NCBI GenBank assembly: GCA_026709025.1
Contig: JAPOTT010000026.1
Coordinates: 7,419-67,002, forward strand
Reading direction: 5' to 3'
DNA: 59,584 bases
From: a bacterium
GTDB lineage: Bacteria > Actinomycetota > Acidimicrobiia > Acidimicrobiales > Bin134
Shown here: piece by piece, positions 27,394-35,970 of the stretch
How the letters are laid out: each line of letters starts with the position of its first letter
How positions within the stretch are numbered: the stretch's first letter is position 1
Made by a program: the position numbers and the translations under genes
Notes under the pieces: model-generated
The model's database searches: none
Told to the model about the DNA's origin: nothing
Seen by the model: the letters and a program-made list of their open reading frames with translations, nothing else

Positions 27394-27594
27394 ATGAGTG
27401 CTAAAAACGAAAAAGTACAAGCCCCTAACCCTCAAGCAACCGAAAAGAAGTTGACTGAGTCGGAGTTAGAAGAGGTGCGTGGCGGAGCAGGTCGTAGTAA
27501 CCCTGGCGGTCATTCTTCGGGCTACACAGGGTACGCTTCTGGTACCACCTCGAATTATCCCTCCGATGTCAATAGTTCAAAACAAAATCCTTAA
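27394..27594 (+). CDS. GG-leader secreted peptide precursor 1 (66 aa)
   Basis: 66 residues behind a strong AAAAAAGGAGAAAAAA ribosome-binding site. The leader KKLTESELEEVRGG has the ELxxVxGG pattern, with Gly30-Gly31 as the cleavage site for the C39 peptidase at 21946. The 35-residue core is rich in Gly, Ser, Asn and Tyr (GRSNPGGHSSGYTGYASG and further), has no cysteine and little charge. No lanthipeptide, radical-SAM, YcaO or other modifying gene lies in the cluster, so the peptide is probably exported unmodified or altered by enzymes elsewhere. Bacteriocin, adhesive or signalling roles are all possible; I cannot choose among them. Confidence 0.75.
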   Translation: MSAKNEKVQAPNPQATEKKLTESELEEVRGGAGRSNPGGHSSGYTGYASGTTSNYPSDVNSSKQNP

Positions 27595-27614
27595 ATATCC
27601 AAAGGAGAAAAGTT

Positions 27615-27830
27615 ATGAGCACCAAAAAAGAACATGCACAATCCCCCTCAGTAACCGAACGAGAGCTTGACGAATCAGAACTTGACAAGATTCGCGGCGG
27701 ATATGATGGGCAAGCCCATGTAAACGCATCTCAGCAATCCTTCGCCCACAATTGGAATAACGGTGGCTCAGCCGCCGCTTACGGGATGTCCAGTAACGCT
27801 GGCAACAAAGGGAAAAAGTCGGCTTCTTGA
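27615..27830 (+). CDS. GG-leader secreted peptide precursor 2 (71 aa)
   Basis: 71 residues with an AAAGGAGAAAAG ribosome-binding site, 20 bases after precursor 1. Leader TERELDESELDKIRGG is nearly the same as in precursor 1; cleavage is expected after Gly29. The 42-residue core (YDGQAHVNASQQSFAHNWNN and on) is rich in Asn, Ser, Ala and Gly, ends in a Lys-rich tail and has no Cys. The leaders agree more than the cores, as expected for one exporter with diverging cargo. A perfect terminator follows. Confidence 0.78.
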   Translation: MSTKKEHAQSPSVTERELDESELDKIRGGYDGQAHVNASQQSFAHNWNNGGSAAAYGMSSNAGNKGKKSAS

Positions 27831-27860
27831 AGCTAACAACAAAATAACCTGATACTAAAA

Positions 27861-27891
27861 GAGCGGCTCACTTGCGTGAGCCGCTCTTTTT
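27861..27891 (+). terminator. rho-independent terminator of the export/peptide operon
   Basis: GAGCGGCTCAC (27861-27871), loop TTGC, GTGAGCCGCTC (27876-27886), then five T. The 11-pair stem is perfect and A residues precede it, so it may work in both directions and also end the convergent proX transcript. Confidence 0.95.
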
Positions 27892-27947
27892 GCTTTGGAA
27901 CTGCGCTAGCAGCAAGCAGTCACCTACAAGCAGTCACCTAGCGGCAA

Positions 27948-28994
27948 TCAGCTAGCCGCGTTGCGTGCTTCGGTAAGCCAACCGTCAACGCTAGCCCTGT
28001 TTGCGGCAATCCATTCACCAGCGGCACCGCGAACGTCGGCTTCGCTGCTAGCGCCTGCCTCGTAGTTGAGCGCGTACAACAGCACGTCTACCGGTGGGAT
28101 TGTTACCAACTCAAGCAGCTTGGCAGCAGCTGGATTGGCGGCCAAAAAATCGTTGCGAGCTACCACCTGAATGTCGGCTGGCAAAAAACCCAGCTGACAT
28201 GGTTGAGCCGGGCACTGCTCGGCTGGAAGATTAGCTGTGCTGGCTTGATCTGGCAACGGATTGTCTAGCGACAACCAGATCACATCTTCGCCAGGCACAA
28301 GCTTGGCTGTAAAGGTTGCTGGTGTCCATACATACTGCAAGATGGGCTCGCCACGCTGATGTCGACCCAACGAATCGGCAAACAAAGCCGCATGTGTTGC
28401 CGACACATGCTCAATGGTGTCTTCCCAACCGTTATGAGCAATGGTGTCGTTGATCGCCACATAGCAGCCCCAGCCGTTATCGCAGCCCATCAAGTCGGCC
28501 TTGCCGTTACCATCTATATCAAACAGGGCCGCAACCTCAGGATTGTTGCCAATGTCATCCAACTTGGTGATGCCGTTGGCATCAGCAGTGGCCTTATCCA
28601 CCAAATAGCCCTGCAAGGCCCCTGCCGAAATCTGGTTACCAACGGGCTGCACAACATCCAACAAACCTGCACTCTCAATCAAAGCTTCGTGCAGTGGGAA
28701 CCATCCGTTTGCCCATAGATCATACTCACCCTCACCCAACGCTTGATAAAACACAGCAGGACCTAACGTCTGCTCAGATGGATCGGACACGTTGTAGCCC
28801 AACTCTAGTAGCAACGCACGATAAATGGCCGCCTGCATGAACCCCTCAGACCAGTCTGCTCTAGCCATTGTCACCGATACGCCCTCGCCCGGCAAGGAGT
28901 TGCTTGGACCTGATTCATCATCGTTCCCGCAAGCTGCTGCAAACAACGCAATTACAATCAACAGCGCAAGCCATACCTTCTGGTGCTTTGTCAT
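27948..28994 (-). CDS. proX: glycine betaine/proline-type ABC substrate-binding lipoprotein
   Basis: 348 residues from the Met that follows AAAGGAACACACCG; the frame runs nine codons further upstream, without need. A lipoprotein signal ends in ALFAAACG. The mature part is the OpuAC/ProX fold: VTMARADWSEGFMQAAIYRA, YDLWANGWFPLHEALI and GCDNGWGCYVAINDT, with several Trp residues that can form the aromatic cage for quaternary amines. It is the last gene of proV-proW-proX. The ligand is probably betaine or a related osmolyte; exact specificity is not readable. Confidence 0.88.
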   Translation of the reverse strand: MTKHQKVWLALLIVIALFAAACGNDDESGPSNSLPGEGVSVTMARADWSEGFMQAAIYRALLLELGYNVSDPSEQTLGPAVFYQALGEGEYDLWANGWFPLHEALIESAGLLDVVQPVGNQISAGALQGYLVDKATADANGITKLDDIGNNPEVAALFDIDGNGKADLMGCDNGWGCYVAINDTIAHNGWEDTIEHVSATHAALFADSLGRHQRGEPILQYVWTPATFTAKLVPGEDVIWLSLDNPLPDQASTANLPAEQCPAQPCQLGFLPADIQVVARNDFLAANPAAAKLLELVTIPPVDVLLYALNYEAGASSEADVRGAAGEWIAANRASVDGWLTEARNAAS

Positions 28995-29005
28995 CGGTGT
29001 GTTCC

Positions 29006-29050
29006 TTTCCCAATAATCCAAAGTGATGTGTCCTCTAGACGTTTGGGAAA
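29006..29050 (-). promoter_or_regulatory. inverted repeat next to the proX ribosome-binding site
   Basis: TTTCCCAA (29006-29013) and TTGGGAAA (29043-29050) are exact inverted repeats separated by 29 bases, in the proW-proX gap. On the minus strand the second arm touches the AAAGGAA ribosome-binding site of proX, so pairing could mask it. A role is speculative. Confidence 0.3.
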
Positions 29051-29090
29051 ATGCGCTAGTGAACGATCTGCTAACACACTAACCCAACGG

Positions 29091-31226
29091 CTAGCCTCTC
29101 GTAGCAGTCAACACAATCTCTTGTGCTTCCAGGCTGCGTTGACGCATACGAGATACAGCCACCACCACAGCCAAAGTGCCACCAGCCAAACTTGGGAGCC
29201 CGGCTGCGCCAGTTTGTAAACCATCTGTAGCTACCCGCAAAAAGCTAATCGCCCATGCACAGATGCTGAGCAACACCGCTGTACCGATGCCACCAAGCAA
29301 TGCTTCAAATGCCAGAGCAGCTCTCGGAATCCTAAAAACACCAATAGCTACAACAGCTGCAGCAATCGCTGCCAACAACATCCCCATGCTCAAGTTAGGG
29401 CCACTGTCGTTGAACCCAGCAAAGCGCAGCGGCTCATCTCGGGCCAGGCTTTGGGTCAACAACGCCGTACCCGCATCGGTTGGATTTGCCCTTTCAGCTT
29501 CAATCTGTAGCTGCTGCTGTGGGGTCAACGCACCGGGGCGAGAGTCGGTTACCCAATTTGCCAACGAGCTAACCACCAGCAAACCCACCGCAGCCACAGC
29601 TAAGCCAGCCTGTAAAGGAGAAAACGGCAACCTGGGCACGACATCACCGAATACGGCATCAGGCTGCGACCCCTCTACGGCATCTTGGTTGCTTGTGCCA
29701 CCCATATTGTGCCACACCAAGTACACAGCCAATCCCCCAACCAACAGCAACCCTCCACTAACAAGCGCCAGGTACACTCCCACGCCATGGGTTGTGGGCC
29801 CAGCTAAATCGTGAGGCGCAATAAGCAGATACACAACCATCATCCCCGCAATAGCTGCCCCTGCAAAGATGACACCCACTGCGTTGTTGAGCCACTGCAG
29901 CAGCGGTGCTTTGCTGCCAAGCAACTTCATTGCAGACACAACCACAAGCGTTGCTCCAACGCCAACAACACAGATACCAAACCAGCTACCACCGCTAGCA
30001 TCGTAGCCATTGAACGAGCCGTCTATCTTGAGATCCCCAGGGCGGGCGTACCCACTCACCAAACCAGATCCGGTTGTCCAAGTAAAAAATACGCTGACGA
30101 TAGCTAAGGCTCCTCCAGCCATGCCCAACATCTGCACAAGCCAACCAACCCGATTGCCTTTATTTGCTTGACCTGCTGAACTGGCCTGAGCAGCTTTAGT
30201 GACCTCTGGCAAAACAGTTGGCTCAGGCGCTTTAGGCTGACGTGGTTTAGCGTTGGGCAGCACCGCAGGTGGCGGTAGCTCATAATCGCCACGCAACGCA
30301 GCCCCCATCTTGCGCAACAAGGTACGGTTATCGCTGGGCTGAGGCTGGCTCAGACGATCTAGAACCACCCCTACTAAATACAGTGCTAACCCCGATGCCG
30401 CTCCCACAGAAGAGTTGCTGCTCTGAATCCCGCGAAAAATCTCCTGACCTAAACCACCTCCCGCAATAACCGCAATGATGCCCACAAAAGATAACGACAA
30501 AAGCAACACTTGGTTGACCCCTGTCATAATGGCAGGACGAGCTAAAGGAAGCTGCACATCCAACAACACCCGAAGGTCAGAAGCCCCATAAGACTGAGCG
30601 GCTTCCACAACATCGTGGGGCACTTGACGAATGCCCAAATTCGTGAGCCGAATCATCGGTGGAACAGCAAAGATCATCGTGGAGATGGTGCCGCCCACCG
30701 GCCCAATACCAAAAAAGAACACGATGGCAATCAAATATGTAAAGGGATGAACAAGCTGCATGCCGTCTAAGATTGGCCGGGTGAAGTTCCATACTCGATC
30801 GCTACGGGCACAAAGAACACCGTAAGGCAACCCGATAGCCACGCAGATGATCACCGCAACCGAAATAATGCCGATGGTCTGCATCGTGAACACCCAATAG
30901 TCAGCACCAAGAACCCCGCAAACAAAAATGCCTGCAGCAGCGCTCAACCCAATTTTGATATCGCGAACCAAAAATCCGATTAGCACAAACACCAGCAACA
31001 TGAAGGGCCACGGAATGTTCAACAAAATGTCGTAGGTAACCAACTCCAGCAGGTTCTCAAAAGGCCACCTAATGGCATCAAACGCAAACTGAGCCTTAAC
31101 GTTTAACCAATCAATGCTCTCTTGCACCCAATCCCCAAAAGGGATTTCCCAATTATTCAGCCATTGTTCATTGCGCCAGCCCGTATCAAACCAGTTCTGC
31201 GCTATTACGCCTTTTGGCACTCCCAC
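29091..31226 (-). CDS. proW: ProW-type betaine permease with ~400-residue C-terminal membrane extension
   Basis: 711 residues, starting with GTG three bases after the proV stop. Residues 1-310 are an ordinary ProW: IGLPYGVLCARSDRVW, LDGMQLVHPFTYLIAIVFFF, and the EAA loop in VVEAAQSYGASDLRVLLDVQ. A Pro-rich linker (PPPAVLPNAKPRQPKAPEP) is then followed by about 370 residues of extra hydrophobic segments in two blocks. Each block has roughly four helices and a hydrophilic loop (GYARPGDLKIDGSFNGYDAS in the first, PTDAGTALLTQSLARDEP in the second). The frame is continuous. Normal ProW proteins have 280-350 residues. The extension resembles nothing I can name; it could sense osmolarity or bind a partner. 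Confidence 0.85.
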   Translation of the reverse strand: MGVPKGVIAQNWFDTGWRNEQWLNNWEIPFGDWVQESIDWLNVKAQFAFDAIRWPFENLLELVTYDILLNIPWPFMLLVFVLIGFLVRDIKIGLSAAAGIFVCGVLGADYWVFTMQTIGIISVAVIICVAIGLPYGVLCARSDRVWNFTRPILDGMQLVHPFTYLIAIVFFFGIGPVGGTISTMIFAVPPMIRLTNLGIRQVPHDVVEAAQSYGASDLRVLLDVQLPLARPAIMTGVNQVLLLSLSFVGIIAVIAGGGLGQEIFRGIQSSNSSVGAASGLALYLVGVVLDRLSQPQPSDNRTLLRKMGAALRGDYELPPPAVLPNAKPRQPKAPEPTVLPEVTKAAQASSAGQANKGNRVGWLVQMLGMAGGALAIVSVFFTWTTGSGLVSGYARPGDLKIDGSFNGYDASGGSWFGICVVGVGATLVVVSAMKLLGSKAPLLQWLNNAVGVIFAGAAIAGMMVVYLLIAPHDLAGPTTHGVGVYLALVSGGLLLVGGLAVYLVWHNMGGTSNQDAVEGSQPDAVFGDVVPRLPFSPLQAGLAVAAVGLLVVSSLANWVTDSRPGALTPQQQLQIEAERANPTDAGTALLTQSLARDEPLRFAGFNDSGPNLSMGMLLAAIAAAVVAIGVFRIPRAALAFEALLGGIGTAVLLSICAWAISFLRVATDGLQTGAAGLPSLAGGTLAVVVAVSRMRQRSLEAQEIVLTATRG

Positions 31227-31229
31227 AGC

Positions 31230-32453
31230 CTACGTCACAGCTCCCGCAAGCTCTGCTACCTTAACCTGTTCGGCTTTAGATTCAATCTCACCTAGTTCAG
31301 CCAACACGTCTAGCGCATACAAGCAACCTTCCAAAACTCCGTGCTCATTCACCACAGCTACTAGCTCTCCTGTGGCGCACAGCTCATAAGCATCCACCAA
31401 AAATGCGCTACGAGTGGTTACTCCAAAATCAGACTTCAGCAAATCATCCACCATCTTATGAGGCGAAGCAGCCAATAAACCTCTCGTGATGATCCCACAA
31501 GGCTTACCTGTGTCGTCCACACCAAACGCAGCATCAGCATGCCCAAGCATAAACAAAGCCTTTTCTGCAGTGATGCTTAAGGGAACCTTTAGCGGTTGGC
31601 TCATCACACTCTCCACTTGCAGTACCCGAGCCTGATCTACATCTTTCACGAACTCAGCCACATAAGCCGTTTGTGGATTGCGAAGTATCTCTTCGGGAGT
31701 GCCGATTTGCACCACAGCACCATCTTTCATAATGCATACTCTGTTGCCCACTCTCAAAGCCTCATTGAGATCGTGGGTAATAAACAAGATGGTCTTGTTC
31801 AACAGATCGCCCTGCATAGCCAACAACTCATCTTGCATTTGACGACGAATCAAAGGGTCTAACGCACTAAACGCCTCATCCATCAACAAAATATCTGAAT
31901 CAGCAGCCAAAGCCCGTGCCAGTCCCACCCGCTGCTGCATACCGCCAGACAGCTCTCTTGGCAGTGACTGGCCGTAGCGTTCTAAGCCCACCAGTTCTAG
32001 AGCTTCAAACGCCCGCTGCCGACGCTGTGCTGCGTCCATCTGTTTCACCTTCAAACCGTAGGCCACATTATCTGCCACAGTACGATGGGGAAACAGGGCG
32101 AAATGTTGAAAAACCATACCCATCTTTTCCCGCCGGAAACTCTCCAGTTCCTTCTTTGAAAGTTGAGCTAAATCGATACCGTCTACCTGCACAGCTCCAG
32201 CAGTTACATCGTGCAAACGATTAACGGTGCGGATTGCAGTAGATTTTCCCGAACCTGAGAGGCCCATGATCACGAAAATCTCCCCGTCTTGCACCGAAAA
32301 GGTCACATCTGACAAGCCAACCACGCAGCCCGTAGTGGTTTGCACTTCATCTTTAGCAAAACCCGACCGAGCCATCTGCAAAGCTCGCCCTTTTGAACGT
32401 GTACCAAAAATTTTATATACGTGGTTTAGCTCAATCCTCGCCGCGCTCACCAC
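31230..32453 (-). CDS. proV: glycine betaine/proline ABC transporter ATPase with CBS domains
   Basis: 407 residues, GTG start. Walker A GLSGSGKSTAIRTVNRL, signature LSGGMQQRVGLARALA and Walker B ILLMDEAFSALDPL are intact. About residues 280-395 form a CBS pair (VMSQPLKVPLSITAEKALFM, then AVVNEHGVLEGCLYALDVL), which in OpuA senses ionic strength or nucleotides. It is the first gene of the minus-strand operon, so uptake is likely controlled by osmotic stress through both transcription and the CBS domains. Confidence 0.9.
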   Translation of the reverse strand: MVSAARIELNHVYKIFGTRSKGRALQMARSGFAKDEVQTTTGCVVGLSDVTFSVQDGEIFVIMGLSGSGKSTAIRTVNRLHDVTAGAVQVDGIDLAQLSKKELESFRREKMGMVFQHFALFPHRTVADNVAYGLKVKQMDAAQRRQRAFEALELVGLERYGQSLPRELSGGMQQRVGLARALAADSDILLMDEAFSALDPLIRRQMQDELLAMQGDLLNKTILFITHDLNEALRVGNRVCIMKDGAVVQIGTPEEILRNPQTAYVAEFVKDVDQARVLQVESVMSQPLKVPLSITAEKALFMLGHADAAFGVDDTGKPCGIITRGLLAASPHKMVDDLLKSDFGVTTRSAFLVDAYELCATGELVAVVNEHGVLEGCLYALDVLAELGEIESKAEQVKVAELAGAVT

Positions 32454-32490
32454 GCTCCCAAAAGGCCGACTCCTTATGTAACGCTAGCGC

Positions 32491-34026
32491 TTAAGTGGCA
32501 CCATTCAAGGCCGCAGTAGCTACCTTAAGGGCTTCGGTTGCCACCTCCGCTTCGGCTATTGCGGCCTTCATGTCGGCCAAAGCCTGATCTGCGCGGCGCT
32601 TGGCTGTATCCCGAGCATCTTGGGCTGTCTTGGTTGCCTGTTGTTGTCTGGCAAGCTTCGCAGCTTGGCGCTCAACAGCATCAGCAGCTTTGTCGGCCCG
32701 CTCTTGAGCCTTTTGCCCTCGGCCCTCTGCCCTATCAGCAAGACGCTCAGCCTTAGCTACTGCTGCTTTATGCGAAGCCACAACCGCAGCAAGCTTCTTG
32801 TCTGCTTTTTTATGCGCCCTATAGGCTTTTCTGTAACGTTCAATTAGCTTGTTTGACAATGCCTTTAGCTCATCTGCCCGCTTGTGTGCGTCAACGGCAG
32901 CCTGACCGGCCTGAGCAACCTTTGCAAGCAAGGCTTGCTGTTGTGCCCCGGCATTTGAATCGCCTTCATCAATCTGACCACCGGTTTGAGTTGGCCCCCC
33001 CGGCAATGTTACTTCTGGCTCTGGATCAGGTGTGGGTGCGGGGGTGCTCACGCTGAACTCAGCAGATAGAGCACCAAGCAACTTGAGGTAGCGACCGTGC
33101 TGCACGCCATTAATCGATGCGTAGCCGTTAATTCTGGAATGCACTACCGCAAGATGTCCTTGCTGTTGGCTGCCAGCGGGCACGGTTAGGCAGTAGGTCA
33201 TTGCTGGATCGTTGCCTTGCTTGGTTGTGCCGCTTGGCAAGTCGCCAAAAATAACACCCTCTTCGGTCAGCAAGACACCGCTAGCAGACCCACCCCGTGG
33301 AGGCACAACAGTGCCCTGATACCATTCCACGTTCACGTTTTGCAGATCGGTGCTACCCGCGTTTTTGGCTGTTATATCAAGCTGCACCTGATGGGTAGAA
33401 CTAGGTGCAGCGCTACGACAAGCAGCCGAAACCTCTACTTCAGAAACCGCTGCTGTCACAGAAATGTTCTCAACCACAGGAGCCGGAGCAGCCCCAATGT
33501 AAAACGATCCTTGCAAAGCAGGAACGTTATAGGTGATTGTTCTGCCGTCTTCGATTAACTGGAGTCGGGCTTGATTCAACGCCCAGCTAGCAGCGCCTCC
33601 AGTAACCGAGACTGAAGGAATGCTTATGTGTGCCATTCCCTGTGCGTAGGAGTGATTCCACGCGGCCGACTTAAGATACCAACCGTTGCTTGCGCCACTA
33701 GACATACCCCGAGCCGCTCCACCTAGCGTTAGCACGCTGCCAGGAATGAAGCGCAAGCTAGGCAGGTCAAACCCACGTACATCAATTCGGAGCTCAATTC
33801 GAGAACCCGCCGCAAACGGATTCACTAGGGAGCCATCCTCGGTAGGATCGCTGACGTTCACCAATGTTCCCACAACATTCAGGTTCCTATAGCCAGCTTT
33901 AAACGAAGCGCTGCCTTGAACCTGCCCTTGAGCCTGCCCTGCAGTAGCTGATGCACTTGCCGCACCCAGCAAACTGCCAAATAATGACATCGCCAAAAAG
34001 CCACCTAACAATGCACGTGCCCTCAT
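32491..34026 (-). CDS. secreted protein with beta-rich head and C-terminal coiled coil, unknown function
   Basis: 511 residues. A signal peptide (MRARALLGGFLAMSLFGSLL, with an Ala-rich cleavage site near residue 28) is followed by about 300 residues of beta-rich, Gly/Ser/Val text with no recognised motif, a Pro/Thr spacer (TPAPTPDPEPEVTLPGG), and about 150 residues of Ala/Lys/Asp/Gln heptads (KLAAVVASHKAAVAKAERLA) that must form a long coiled coil. No membrane anchor or sorting motif follows. The frame is clean and ends 37 bases before proV, on the same strand, so co-transcription is possible. It could be a surface stalk or adhesin-like protein; I recognise no family. Confidence 0.7.
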   Translation of the reverse strand: MRARALLGGFLAMSLFGSLLGAASASATAGQAQGQVQGSASFKAGYRNLNVVGTLVNVSDPTEDGSLVNPFAAGSRIELRIDVRGFDLPSLRFIPGSVLTLGGAARGMSSGASNGWYLKSAAWNHSYAQGMAHISIPSVSVTGGAASWALNQARLQLIEDGRTITYNVPALQGSFYIGAAPAPVVENISVTAAVSEVEVSAACRSAAPSSTHQVQLDITAKNAGSTDLQNVNVEWYQGTVVPPRGGSASGVLLTEEGVIFGDLPSGTTKQGNDPAMTYCLTVPAGSQQQGHLAVVHSRINGYASINGVQHGRYLKLLGALSAEFSVSTPAPTPDPEPEVTLPGGPTQTGGQIDEGDSNAGAQQQALLAKVAQAGQAAVDAHKRADELKALSNKLIERYRKAYRAHKKADKKLAAVVASHKAAVAKAERLADRAEGRGQKAQERADKAADAVERQAAKLARQQQATKTAQDARDTAKRRADQALADMKAAIAEAEVATEALKVATAALNGAT

Positions 34027-34157
34027 TTTTAAGCCAACTTTCTGTGATTTTGTCCAGTAATGCTGCTTACAAATCTAGCAACAAACCTAACTCTTCAAAC
34101 CCTAGCAGGTTATCTATGCCTGTATAGGCTTCCCGGCAAATTCATGCATGGTTTCCG

Positions 34158-35192
34158 TCAACCCCCGTTGGCTTGGCCCATGCAAAACATGGCATCACCT
34201 AGAGATAAGAACCGGTAGCGTGTACGCAACGCCACATCATAAGCCTCTCGCCAGCGCGGGCCCATAAAAGCAGCTAGAAGCCCCAACAAGCTAGAGCGGG
34301 GCAGATGAAAGTTGGTAAGCAAAGCATCTACCGCAACAAACTTATGGCCGGGCTGAATAAACAAGCTGGTCTGACCGCTAACTAAACCGCTAACCGCAGC
34401 CGACTCCAATGCACGCACCACGGTGGTACCCACAGCCACCACCCGCTTTGCCTGCTCACAAGCCTTCAACGTGGCAGCAGGTATGTGATAGCGCTCGCTG
34501 TGCATCTGATGATCCGCTAGCTCTTCGGTCAGTATCGGGGTAAAGGTTCCAGTACCCACGGCCAACTCCAGTTCATGTACCTCTGCCCCCGCAGCCCAAC
34601 AGCGTTGAAGCACCCTCTTTGTTAAATGCAAGCCAGCTGTGGGAGCAGCCGCCGACACTGGACGGTTGGCATAAACGGTTTGGTAACGCTCGGTGTTGTC
34701 TAGCTCAGAGGTGATGTACGGCGGCAGAGGTACTTGGCCTGCCCGTTTCATCAAAGCCTCTATGCTCCCACCCGCTGTACCATGACTGGTTTCACCAACA
34801 GGCTTTACCCGGCGCCGCCCATCGGTAGCCACCGGCTCGCCCACCTCTAGAACAGGTGAGCCTTCATAGAAGAGCTGCGTATTTGGTGGCACCCTGCGCC
34901 CTGGACGTACCAAAGCACTCCATTTGCCATCTGCTGCGGGTTCCAACAACAGCACCTCCACCTGTCCACCGCTGGCCTTGTGCAACTGCAAACGGGCAGA
35001 CATCACCCTGGTGTTGTTCAGCACCAACACATCGCCCGGCCCCAACAGCTCTGGCAAATCTCTAGTGTGGCGATGTGCAAAACCAACTTCGGTTCCATAG
35101 TCCACCAACAAGCGTGAACTATCGCGGGGCTCACAAGGTTGTTGGGCTATTGCACCTTCGGGCAACTCGTAATCCAGCTCCTGCGTGTACAT
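34158..35192 (-). CDS. queA: S-adenosylmethionine:tRNA ribosyltransferase-isomerase (QueA)
   Basis: 344 residues, the usual length. It opens LDYELPEGAIAQQPCEPRDS and has GDVLVLNNTRVMSARL, PLPPYI and AAPTAGLHLTKRVL, all diagnostic for QueA. The enzyme transfers the ribosyl part of SAM to preQ1 at tRNA position 34, giving epoxyqueuosine. No other queuosine gene is near. The ATG at 35192 is the only reasonable start. It faces the LysM gene, with 113 bases of shared upstream DNA. Confidence 0.95.
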   Translation of the reverse strand: MYTQELDYELPEGAIAQQPCEPRDSSRLLVDYGTEVGFAHRHTRDLPELLGPGDVLVLNNTRVMSARLQLHKASGGQVEVLLLEPAADGKWSALVRPGRRVPPNTQLFYEGSPVLEVGEPVATDGRRRVKPVGETSHGTAGGSIEALMKRAGQVPLPPYITSELDNTERYQTVYANRPVSAAAPTAGLHLTKRVLQRCWAAGAEVHELELAVGTGTFTPILTEELADHQMHSERYHIPAATLKACEQAKRVVAVGTTVVRALESAAVSGLVSGQTSLFIQPGHKFVAVDALLTNFHLPRSSLLGLLAAFMGPRWREAYDVALRTRYRFLSLGDAMFCMGQANGG

Positions 35193-35305
35193 GACCTTAA
35201 CCCTAAACGCGCTATTAGTGCGAGATGCTTTTTAAGTTAAGCGGCAACATTGCGTACTATGTAGCAGCGCATTTGGTAAGACCAACAAACATAGGGAGTG
35301 TGACC

Positions 35306-35836
35306 ATGCGCCAAGCAAAAATTGTAACAGTTGTGCTCATACTAGCTGTGTTGACCCTTGCCTGTGGCGGGAGTAATAACACTACGTCTGAAGATCGACC
35401 CTTAGGGACCGATGCTTCAGAAATACAAACCCCAATCCCAGTTCCCACGCAGACTGCAGCACCTCCAACCCCAGCGCCCACACCTGAGCCCTTTGTCTAC
35501 GTGGTGCAAAACGGCGACACCTTGGGCAGCATTGCAGCAGATTTCAGCATCTCGCTAGATGCCATTATTGCTGTCAACAACTTGGCAAACCCCAACATCT
35601 TGAGCGTGGGCCAAGAGGTAGAGATCCCTCAAGAAGCGCCCATAGTTCGTAACAGCGATGGCACAGTGCGCCCCGGAGAACGCACCCACATAGTGGTGGA
35701 AGGCGATACCTTGTTGGAGATTGCCCTCCAGTACAACAAGACCCTGAACGAGATCACCACCGCCAACAACATCCCCGCCGCAGCTGTGCTGCAGATAGGC
35801 CAAGTGCTAAACATCCCCGCAGACGAAGAGGAATAG
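35306..35836 (+). CDS. LysM-repeat lipoprotein (two LysM domains)
   Basis: 176 residues from the ATG at 35306, behind AGGGAGTGTGACC. A lipobox (VLTLACGG) sits at residues 14-21. A Pro/Thr tether is followed by two LysM repeats: YVVQNGDTLGSIAADFSISL and HIVVEGDTLLEIALQYNKTL, each ending in a GQ-V-x-IP strand. LysM binds peptidoglycan or chitin-like glycans, so the protein probably bridges membrane and wall. There is no catalytic domain. Confidence 0.88.
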   Translation: MRQAKIVTVVLILAVLTLACGGSNNTTSEDRPLGTDASEIQTPIPVPTQTAAPPTPAPTPEPFVYVVQNGDTLGSIAADFSISLDAIIAVNNLANPNILSVGQEVEIPQEAPIVRNSDGTVRPGERTHIVVEGDTLLEIALQYNKTLNEITTANNIPAAAVLQIGQVLNIPADEEE

Positions 35837-35970
35837 CACCACAACAACCGCTAGTGCTAGCCACCCGCAACCCCTGCTTGTGCATGCTGAGCAAACAACA
35901 AATCTTGGAAGCATCCACATTCTGGGAAGTATCCACAAGTTGGGTGTGTGCTAGTTCTAGTGTGGGCAGC

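Noticed and set aside
27897-27950. Short repeat AAGCAGTCACCTA twice after the peptide terminator, considered as CRISPR or attachment site
   Set aside because: Only two copies, direct and adjacent, without spacers or integrase; it fits slippage.
34027-34157. tRNA gene in the gap before queA
   Set aside because: No acceptor stem pairing, T-loop (GTTCRA) or anticodon arm could be found.
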